Positions 58,256 through 64,000 of a stretch of DNA of 64,000 nucleotides are shown in pieces. The notes beneath the pieces were generated by a model that saw only the letters and a list, made by a program, of their open reading frames with translations, was not told the DNA's origin and did no database searches. The translations under genes were made by a program, and so were the position numbers. Source of the stretch: Phytohabitans aurantiacus (GTDB lineage Bacteria > Actinomycetota > Actinomycetes > Mycobacteriales > Micromonosporaceae); contig NZ_BSDI01000005.1 of assembly GCF_027923225.1 (NCBI RefSeq), positions 62,001-126,000 of the forward strand, read 5' to 3'. Each line of letters starts with the position of its first letter. The first letter of the stretch is position 1.

Positions 58256-60110
58256 AGAGCCCGAGCTGCGGCTCCTTGCCCAGCAGCAGGCCCGGTGCCC
58301 CGGTGAGGCGGGTGTTGAGCTGATCGAGCGTCTCGGCCGGTACGCCCGGACCGTCGTCGTGGATCTCGACGAGTACCTGGCCGTCCCGCTGGCGGCTGGC
58401 GAACACGTGCACGACGCTGCCCGGGTCGGAGTACGCGACGGCGTTGTCGAGCAGCTCGGCGAGCAGGTGCGCGAGGTCGACGACGAGCCCGGGTGCGACG
58501 CTGACGGCCGGCAGGTACAGCAGCTCGATCCGGACGTACTGCTCGATCTCGCCGACGGCCGCCTGCACGACGTCGGCCAGCAGTGCCGGTTCGGTGCGCC
58601 GCCGTCCCGGGTCGTCGTCGGCCAGTACGAGCAGCACCTCGCCGTACCGGCGCATCCGCGTCGCGAGGTGGTCGAGCCGGAAGAGGCCGTCGAGCTTGAT
58701 GGGGTCGATCTGGTCGCGCTCCAGCTCGCTGATCACCGCGAGCTGCTCGCCGACGAGCTTCTGCGCGCGGCCGGCGACCGTGCCGATGACCGCGTTGGCG
58801 GTGGTGCGCATGCGGGCCTGGGCGGCGGCCAGCCGCACGGCCTCGCGGTGCACGGTGTCGAACGCGTCCGCGACCTGCCCGATCTCGTCACGCGTATCGC
58901 CGCCGACCGGCCGGATCGTCAGGTCGACCAGCTCCGGCGGGTACTCCGACAGCGACCGGACCGTGCGCGGCAGGCGGTCGTTGGCGACCCTCAGCATCCC
59001 GCGGCGCAGCCGTCGCAGGTCGCGCACGATGCCGCCGCCGACCGCGAGGGCGATGATGACCGCGAACGCGGCGGCCGCCGCGAACAGCGCGGTGTTGCCG
59101 GCCGCCGCCTGCCACGCCGCGATCCGCAGGTCGCGGATCTGGTCCAGGCCGCCGCGGGCGCTCTGGCCGATGACCAGCCGGAGCCGGGTGAGCTGCTGGT
59201 TGGAGACGTCCAGCCAGGCCGTGACGGACAGCCCGGCGTCCGCGTAGCTGTCGTCGTTGCCGAGGACCCGCCGCACGTACGCGTCCTCGCTCCGGGTCGC
59301 GGGGGCGACGCCGGCCCGCTCGTACAGGGTCCGGGCCGGCGCGCCGGCGATGGCCTGGAACGCGTCCAGCTCCACCCGGCTCTGGAAGCCGGAGACCACC
59401 AGGGCGTCGCGTTCGCCGGTCTCGGCCCAGTCGCGCGCCAGCATCGCGGTCACCAGCGCGCGCCGCTGCGAGGCCGCGCCCGCCGCCAGCACCAGGTCGT
59501 ACAGGCCGGCGGTGCGCGCGACGACCGCCGGGCTGCCGGAGAGCCGCACCGCCTGGCTGTCCGCGCCGCTGCCGATGTGGATCACGGGCAGGATCGCCTT
59601 GCTGTACGCGTCGATCGTGGCCAGCGGCGACAGCCTGGGCCGGAACGCGGCGTCCCGCAGCCCGCCCAGCTCGGCGAGGCCCGCGCGGGCCCGGGCGACC
59701 TGCGCGCCGAACGCCGACTCGGGCACCTGCGCCAGGGCGGTCTCGAACGCCTCGATGGCGTCTTCGGTAGCGGCGAAGGCGGCGTCCAGGCCCAGCTCGT
59801 CCCGGTCGACGTCGACGGCGCGGGCGGCCCGGTCGCGCTCGTCCTGGAGCTTCTCGACGAGCGTCAGGCTGGCGGTGCTCACCTCGGCGTACCGCTCAGC
59901 CTCGTCCAGCGGCCGTGCCAGGTCGACCGCGTTGACCACGGTCAGCCACCCGAAGGCGACGGCCACCACGGTCATGGGCGCCATGACGGCGGCGATCCGG
60001 AGCGGCAGCGGCCGGCCGTGCAGGGCGAACGCGCCGTACCCTCGCAGCGTCAGCCGGCCGTGGCGGCCGCGCCGGAAGAGGTTCCGCACCTGGTCGCGAA
60101 TACTCTCCAT
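58080..60110 (-). CDS. NIT-domain orphan sensor kinase (CvnA-like)
   Basis: 676 residues. Membrane helix 1 lies near 37-58 (LRIAAVMAPMTVVAVAFGWLTV). A large extracytoplasmic helical NIT-type domain spans about 60-320 (LVEKLQDERDRAARAV, SQRRALVTAMLARDWAETG). Helix 2 is near 337-358, then a HAMP linker (DEIGQVADAFDTVHREAV), a dimerisation-like segment (LFRLDHLATRMRRYGEVLLVLADDDPGR) and a HATPase domain with N box LAELLDNAVAYSDPGS and G box DDGPGVP. His in RLDHLATRMRR takes the H-box position, as in conservon kinases of Streptomyces. No response regulator or conservon partners are adjacent. The NIT fold senses nitrate/nitrite in some proteins; that ligand is not demonstrated here. Confidence 0.85.
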   Translation of the reverse strand: MESIRDQVRNLFRRGRHGRLTLRGYGAFALHGRPLPLRIAAVMAPMTVVAVAFGWLTVVNAVDLARPLDEAERYAEVSTASLTLVEKLQDERDRAARAVDVDRDELGLDAAFAATEDAIEAFETALAQVPESAFGAQVARARAGLAELGGLRDAAFRPRLSPLATIDAYSKAILPVIHIGSGADSQAVRLSGSPAVVARTAGLYDLVLAAGAASQRRALVTAMLARDWAETGERDALVVSGFQSRVELDAFQAIAGAPARTLYERAGVAPATRSEDAYVRRVLGNDDSYADAGLSVTAWLDVSNQQLTRLRLVIGQSARGGLDQIRDLRIAAWQAAAGNTALFAAAAAFAVIIALAVGGGIVRDLRRLRRGMLRVANDRLPRTVRSLSEYPPELVDLTIRPVGGDTRDEIGQVADAFDTVHREAVRLAAAQARMRTTANAVIGTVAGRAQKLVGEQLAVISELERDQIDPIKLDGLFRLDHLATRMRRYGEVLLVLADDDPGRRRTEPALLADVVQAAVGEIEQYVRIELLYLPAVSVAPGLVVDLAHLLAELLDNAVAYSDPGSVVHVFASRQRDGQVLVEIHDDGPGVPAETLDQLNTRLTGAPGLLLGKEPQLGLFIVRLLASRHGVRVRLSSGEQRGTVASVLLPASFVAPAPSASAYELPEPVGFGPQAKV

Positions 60111-60179
60111 GCACCCACATAGCCAGATGGACCGGCCTCGCGTCTGCGTGCCAGGTGAGCGTATCGGCGCCCACCACTG

Positions 60180-61793
60180 TCACTCTGCTGTGTAGTCGCG
60201 GTCACCCAGAGCAGTCGGTCCCACGATCGGCTCCCAAAAGTCACAGTTGTGCTCGCCGGGCACGGTCGTGCTCAGCGTGCTGCCGGCCGAGCTGAGCTGG
60301 ATGACGCGCGGCCGCTCGGCGCTCCACACCGGCCAGTCGGTGCCGCCGACCGCGCCCGGGTCGCCGGAGCGGGCGAACGACGTCCACGCGGCGACCATCT
60401 GGTCGGACAGCTTCTGCTGAGTACCGTTGCGGATGGCCGGTATCCCCTGCAGCGAGTTGAACAGGTAGAGCACGTCGGAGCCGTGGAAGTTGCCCATCGG
60501 CATGAACGGGTCGACGCCGGCCAGCGGCGGGTCCACGTCGTTCAGCTCGTACGCGAACACCCGCGAGCCGGCGGCGTCGGCCTGCTCGATGTGGAACGCC
60601 GTCGCGCAGGCGAACGAGAAGTCGGTGAGCACGGTCGCTTTGGCGAGGTCGGCCGAGTCGAACGCGGACACCGGGTACTTCGCCAGGACCGCGTCCGCGT
60701 CGTCGCCGAACGCGTCGCGCACGAACGCCGCGTACTCCTCCGGGCTGACACTGGACAGCGTCAGCAGGTGGTCCAGCAGCGCGATGAAGGTGCGGCCCTC
60801 GTCCCTGGTACCGCCGACGATCATGGGCACCTTCTGGTACTGGCCGGTGCGCCACGCGTCTTCCAGCGAGCGCGGCACGACCACACCGTCCACACTGGGC
60901 ACCCAGGTCAGGTCGAGCTGGAACTCCAGCGTCTTCGACGACAGCAGCTTGTCCTGCGGCAGCGCGCGCAGGCAGGCGACCTCCTCGGCCGGATCCTCGC
61001 ACCCCATCTCCCGCGCGAAGGCCCGGCTGCGCTTCTGGATCTCGTCCTTCGACACCGGCGTCAGACCGTTCCGCCCCGAACACGATCCACTCTGGACGAT
61101 CGCCTGCTGGAACAGGCCCTCCGCGAGCGGTGACGCCATCTGGTGGCAGACGCTGCTGCCCCCGGCCGACTCCCCGAAGACGGTGACCTTGCCGGGGTCA
61201 CCACCGAAGGCGGCGATGTTGCGTTTCACCCATCGCAGCCCGGCCTGCTGGTCCAGCAACGCGACGTTGCTCTCCTTGAGCCCCGGCAGGGACAGGAACC
61301 CGAACGGGCCGAGGCGGTAGTTCACGTTGACGACGATGACGTCCTCTTTGATCAGCGGCGACGGGTCGTACCCGGAGTTCGAGCCGAACACGAAGGCACC
61401 GCCGTAGATCCAGACCATCACCGGCAGGTCGGTACCGGCCGACAGTGGCGGCGTGTGCACGTCGACGGTCAGGCAGTCTTCGGACGAGGGCAGGATCTGC
61501 GGGCAGGCCGCACCGGACCTGGTCGCGTCGCGCACGCCCGACCACTTCGCCGGCGGCCGCGGCGCGCGGAAACGGCCGTCGCCGGCGGTGGACGCGGCGA
61601 ACGGGATACCGAGGAACTCCCGGCGGTCCAGGCGCACGTTTCCCTTGAGCTTGCCGGTGTCGATGGTGACCTCGCGCCCCGGCAACGGCAGCGACAGGGC
61701 GGACGCGCGCGCGGCAGCGACGAGCCCACTCCCGATCAGGAGCGCCACGAGCACGGGCAGCAGGACGAGCGGACGCAGGTTCCCACGTGTCAT
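60180..61793 (-). CDS. Secreted type-B carboxylesterase
   Basis: 537 residues with a signal peptide (LRPLVLLPVLVALLIGSGLVAAARASA). Type-B carboxylesterase features are complete: FLGIPFA, SEDCLTVDVHTP, PVMVWIYGGAFVFGS (oxyanion hole), NYRLGPFGF, TVFGESAGGSSV (nucleophile Ser), a DEGRTF acidic residue loop and GNFHGSDVLYLF with the catalytic His. It hydrolyses carboxylic esters; the natural substrate is unknown. The 295-bp upstream gap, shared with a divergent gene, holds a TTGTCAC motif. Confidence 0.93.
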   Translation of the reverse strand: MTRGNLRPLVLLPVLVALLIGSGLVAAARASALSLPLPGREVTIDTGKLKGNVRLDRREFLGIPFAASTAGDGRFRAPRPPAKWSGVRDATRSGAACPQILPSSEDCLTVDVHTPPLSAGTDLPVMVWIYGGAFVFGSNSGYDPSPLIKEDVIVVNVNYRLGPFGFLSLPGLKESNVALLDQQAGLRWVKRNIAAFGGDPGKVTVFGESAGGSSVCHQMASPLAEGLFQQAIVQSGSCSGRNGLTPVSKDEIQKRSRAFAREMGCEDPAEEVACLRALPQDKLLSSKTLEFQLDLTWVPSVDGVVVPRSLEDAWRTGQYQKVPMIVGGTRDEGRTFIALLDHLLTLSSVSPEEYAAFVRDAFGDDADAVLAKYPVSAFDSADLAKATVLTDFSFACATAFHIEQADAAGSRVFAYELNDVDPPLAGVDPFMPMGNFHGSDVLYLFNSLQGIPAIRNGTQQKLSDQMVAAWTSFARSGDPGAVGGTDWPVWSAERPRVIQLSSAGSTLSTTVPGEHNCDFWEPIVGPTALGDRDYTAE

Positions 61794-61860
61794 GGCGGCA
61801 AAGCTAGGACCCGTACTGGGACAGAAACACTAACGATCGGCAAAGCTCATGCCGAGCTGA

Positions 61861-61867
61861 TTGTCAC
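61861..61867. promoter_or_regulatory. Single TTGTCAC heptamer upstream of the carboxylesterase
   Basis: TTGTCAC at 61861-61867 lies 68 bp ahead of the carboxylesterase start and 222 bp ahead of the divergent gene at 62089. It has no inverted partner nearby. It is listed because the same heptamer recurs in three other divergent gaps of the window. The rest of 61794-62088 shows only short dyads such as ATCCGCGGAT near 61914 and no further gene. Confidence 0.35.
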
Positions 61868-62088
61868 CTGTCCACACTCGACCGCGCGCCACGCGCCCGC
61901 GAGATACCACGCGATCCGCGGATCCGCCACCGCGCGTATCGCAACAACGCGCCTACGGGACGTGCACGACCCGACAAGCCCGATCCACCGCCAACTCCGT
62001 GAATACCGACAAGTGACCGCCGCGCGGCGTGCACACATCTGTTGGGGAGGCCGGTCCACTGTGCCGGCCATCGAGAAGGTGAGAGATC

Positions 62089-62694
62089 GTGGAACTACTG
62101 CGCAATCGACGGGTACTGCTCGGAGCCGGTGTCGCCTCTGTCGTGGTGGCACTCGCGGCGCTCGGCCTCGGCTCGGCGAACGCGGACTCCGTCTCGGGTG
62201 GGAACCAGAGCGTGGCGGCGGCCAGCGTACCCATGAACAACGCGGCCCGGGGCGAGCTGCGCAACGCGGCCCGGAGCCTGCTCGAGGCGTCGGACGCCGC
62301 CATGGACGCGGGCCAGAACGTGGCCCGTGCCTGCGAGGACGCCGACACCCAGGCCGGGCAGGACGCCGCGGCCGCGGGCCGCCAGGCCACCTCGGCCGCC
62401 ATGGACGCGGCGCAGACCGCGCGCCAGCTCCTCGCCGCCTCGCGCGGTGACGGCAGCGCGCCGAACATGCTGGCCAACGCCGAGGGCGCGTTCACCGCGG
62501 CGCAGCAGGCGATGCAGCTGGCGCGTACGGCCGTCTCCGACGCGCAGGCCGCGGTCGCGGCGAACCCGAACGCCCGCCGCGGCGCCGGCCGGATGCTGAA
62601 CGGCGCCGTCGAGGACCTCGACGACGGCGGTGCCGAGATGCAGCAGGCCCGCCAGGCCATCACGAACGCCGAAGGCGCGCTGTCCCGCAACTGA
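62089..62694 (+). CDS. Secreted Ala-rich helical protein of unknown function
   Basis: 201 residues from GTG 62089. The N-terminus is a signal or anchor helix (LLGAGVASVVVALAALGLGSANADS). The mature part is about one third Ala, with heptad-like spacing over long stretches (LRNAARSLLEASDAAMDAGQNVARACEDAD, AAMDAAQTARQLLAASRG, AAQQAMQLARTAVSDAQAAVAANPN), so a helical bundle or coiled coil is expected. A single Cys lies near residue 83. I do not recognise a family. It diverges from the carboxylesterase and ends before a hairpin shared with the response-regulator gene. Confidence 0.7.
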   Translation: MELLRNRRVLLGAGVASVVVALAALGLGSANADSVSGGNQSVAAASVPMNNAARGELRNAARSLLEASDAAMDAGQNVARACEDADTQAGQDAAAAGRQATSAAMDAAQTARQLLAASRGDGSAPNMLANAEGAFTAAQQAMQLARTAVSDAQAAVAANPNARRGAGRMLNGAVEDLDDGGAEMQQARQAITNAEGALSRN

Positions 62695-62717
62695 CGCGGG
62701 TCCGCTCCTTCCTGATC

Positions 62718-62759
62718 AAGGCGTCCCCCACGTCGCTGTGACGGCGTGCGGGACGCCTT
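62718..62759. terminator. Bidirectional terminator-like hairpin
   Basis: Arms 62718-62732 (AAGGCGTCCCCCACG) and 62745-62759 pair over 15 positions with one C-C mismatch and a 12-base loop. It lies between the stop of the Ala-rich protein (62694) and the tandem repeat at the end of the convergent response-regulator gene. There is no long T tract; the terminal AA/TT pairs give a short one on each strand. Confidence 0.7.
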
Positions 62760-62760
62760 G

Positions 62761-62820
62761 TCATGCCAGCGAGTCGCCAGTCATGCCAGCGAGTCGCCAG
62801 TCATGCCAGCGAGTCGCCGG
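62761..62820. repeat. Three tandem 20-bp units at the end of the response-regulator gene
   Basis: TCATGCCAGCGAGTCGCCAG occurs three times head to tail (62761, 62781 and 62801; the third copy has one change, CCGG for CCAG). The third copy encodes the final residues and TGA stop (GDSLA-stop) of the minus-strand response regulator. The other two repeat that coding end, including a stop codon, downstream of the gene. Confidence 0.95.
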
Positions 62821-63487
62821 CTTTGACGAGCCCGCTCTGGTACGCCGCCACGACGGCGTGCGCGCGGTCGCGCAGCCCGAGCTTCATCAGTACCCGCCCG
62901 AAGTGCGTCTTGACGGTCGCCTCGCCCACGACCAGGTGCGCGGCGATCTCGGCGTTGGACAGGCCGTGCGCCACGAGCACCAGTACCTCGGTCTCGCGGG
63001 GCGTCAGCTGGCGCAGCTCGGTGGGCGTGGGCAGGTTCCGCTCCGGCCGCGCGGCGAACTCGGTGATCAGGCCGCGCGCGACCGCCGGGTCGAGCCACGC
63101 CTCGCCGGCGGCCACCGCGCGTACGGCGGCGACCAGCTCGGTCGGCGCGGCGTCCTTGAGCAGGAACCCGGAGGCCCCGGCGCGCAACGCCGAGTACACC
63201 GCGTCGTCCACGTGGTACGTCGTCAGGATCAGCACCGTGATGGGGCCGTCGGCGGTACCGGCGAACCCGTCCGCGGTGATCCGGCGGGTCGCCTCGACGC
63301 CGTCGACGCCGGGCATCCGCACGTCCATCAGCACGACGTCGGGGCGCAGCTCGCCGGCGCGCTCGACCGCCTCACCACCGTCGGCGGCCTCCCCGACGAT
63401 CTCCACGTCCGGCTCGGCGTCCAGCAGCATCGCGATACCGGTACGGATCATCGGCTGGTCGTCGGCCAGCAGCACCCTAATCGACAT
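62801..63487 (-). CDS. NarL/LuxR-type response regulator
   Basis: 228 residues. The receiver domain (1-125) has VLLADDQPM (acidic pocket), VVLMDVRMPG (phospho-accepting Asp near 55), LTTY (switch Thr) and FLLKDAAP (Lys near 112). The LuxR-type HTH (about 160-220) is LTPRETEVLVLVAHGLSNAEIAAHLVVGEATVKTHFGRVLMKLGLRDR. Its start overlaps the end of the upstream kinase gene by 11 bp, so the two form a coupled two-component pair. Target genes cannot be told. Confidence 0.93.
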   Translation of the reverse strand: MSIRVLLADDQPMIRTGIAMLLDAEPDVEIVGEAADGGEAVERAGELRPDVVLMDVRMPGVDGVEATRRITADGFAGTADGPITVLILTTYHVDDAVYSALRAGASGFLLKDAAPTELVAAVRAVAAGEAWLDPAVARGLITEFAARPERNLPTPTELRQLTPRETEVLVLVAHGLSNAEIAAHLVVGEATVKTHFGRVLMKLGLRDRAHAVVAAYQSGLVKAGDSLA

Positions 63488-64000
63488 TGGACAGTGCTCC
63501 TCGGTTGTCTGGTACGCCGCCGGCCGCCACCGGCCGCGCGGGAATCGCGACGGGCAGCGTGGCGGTCACCTCGAAGCCACCGTCCCTTGTGGGCCCGGCT
63601 CGCAGCTCCCCGCCGGCCAGGGCCACCCGCTCCCGCAGGCCTCGCAGCCCGTACCCGCTGGACATCGACGCGGCGGACGGCCGGGGCGCGGACGGGCCCT
63701 CGTTCGACACCCTGATGCGCAGGGTCCGCCCCTCCCACACGACGTGGACGGTGGCGGCGGCGCCCGGGCGCGCGTACCGGATCACGTTGGTGAGCGCCTC
63801 CTGGACGACCCGGTACGCGGTGAGGGCGACCTCCACGTTCACCTCGCCCGGCGCGCCCTCCACCCGCAGGCGGGCCGGTACGCCGACGCTGCGCACGCCC
63901 GCGACCAGCGCCTCCAGGTCGTCCACGCCGGGGCGCGGCTCGTACGGGTCCAGGCGGCCGACCGTGTCGTCGCCGCGCAGCACCCGCAGCATGCGGCGCA
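63477..64000 (-). CDS. NarL-partner sensor histidine kinase (incomplete, runs off the window end)
   Basis: Only the C-terminal 174 or so residues are visible; the frame stays open past 64000. The HATPase part shows VALTAYRVVQEALTNVIRYARPGA (N box), followed by VSNEGPS and SGYGLRGLRERVALAGGEL (G box). This is the HisKA_3/HATPase arrangement of NarL-type kinases that autophosphorylate and pass phosphate to the adjacent regulator. The H box and the sensing domain lie outside the window. Confidence 0.9.
   Translation of the reverse strand, partial: RRMLRVLRGDDTVGRLDPYEPRPGVDDLEALVAGVRSVGVPARLRVEGAPGEVNVEVALTAYRVVQEALTNVIRYARPGAAATVHVVWEGRTLRIRVSNEGPSAPRPSAASMSSGYGLRGLRERVALAGGELRAGPTRDGGFEVTATLPVAIPARPVAAGGVPDNRGALSNVD

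Noticed and set aside
62718..62820. CRISPR-like array
   Set aside because: The three 20-bp units are directly contiguous with no spacers, and no cas genes are present.

Overview
This is a high-GC, densely coding actinobacterial window. GTG starts are common, and there are AfsR/SARP-type regulators with NB-ARC and TPR domains, DUF1707 repeats, a NIT-domain orphan sensor kinase, an MbtH partner and a FadD32-like acyl-AMP ligase. Together these suggest a filamentous actinomycete, most likely Micromonosporaceae. That placement is inference from gene content, not from a marker gene. I see no rRNA, tRNA, CRISPR array, transposase or phage gene. No gene-free stretch exceeds about 300 bases; the largest are 61794-62088, 22122-22400, 35754-35985 and 55692-55900.

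Layout. 1-6378: an incomplete, unusually long glutamine amidotransferase/SIS protein preceded by a SARP-type regulator; a divergent TetR/VOC pair with two operator-like dyads; and a secreted NodB-type deacetylase with LGFP repeats. 6476-15928: a regulatory block made of an AfsR-like protein with two SARP modules, an ECF sigma factor coupled to a membrane Asp-box protein, an XRE/NB-ARC/TPR regulator and a membrane protein with five DUF1707 repeats. 15965-24132: a secreted beta-propeller protein, a VOC protein, a MOSC protein, a lipoprotein esterase, a HAD phosphatase, a broken D-2-hydroxyacid dehydrogenase and three secreted alpha/beta hydrolases, including a cutinase.

24226-58255 is a biosynthetic locus with two assembly lines. 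The first operon, reading leftward from 35753, encodes a FadD32-like fatty acyl-AMP ligase, a PKS (ACP-KS-AT-KR-ACP-degenerate ACP-TE), a crotonyl-CoA carboxylase/reductase, a family-3 acyltransferase and an MFS exporter. The PKS/ligase pair resembles the mycolic-acid condensase pair Pks13/FadD32 but carries its own ketoreductase. Its AT motif (GAGH) and the adjacent reductase suggest an ethylmalonyl-type extender. The second operon, reading leftward from 55691, encodes a four-module NRPS (C-A-PCP, C-A-PCP, C-A-PCP-E, C-A-PCP-TE), an MbtH protein and a membrane protein with substrate-binding and VWA domains. Between the operons lie a secreted GDSL esterase and two paralogous PucR-type regulators on the plus strand. 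An MMPL exporter diverges from the NRPS. The likely product is an acylated tetrapeptide, possibly joined to an alpha-branched beta-hydroxy acid. How the two lines connect is not evident, since each has its own thioesterase.

58080-64000: a NIT-domain kinase whose gene overlaps the MMPL gene tail to tail, a secreted carboxylesterase, an Ala-rich secreted helical protein, and a NarL-type response regulator with the start of its kinase.

Non-coding signals of note are a TTGTCAC motif in four divergent promoter regions, three short tandem repeats (two of them covering stop codons), a 17-bp tandem repeat just ahead of the NRPS start, and a recurring TCCA(C/T)AGTGGA palindrome.
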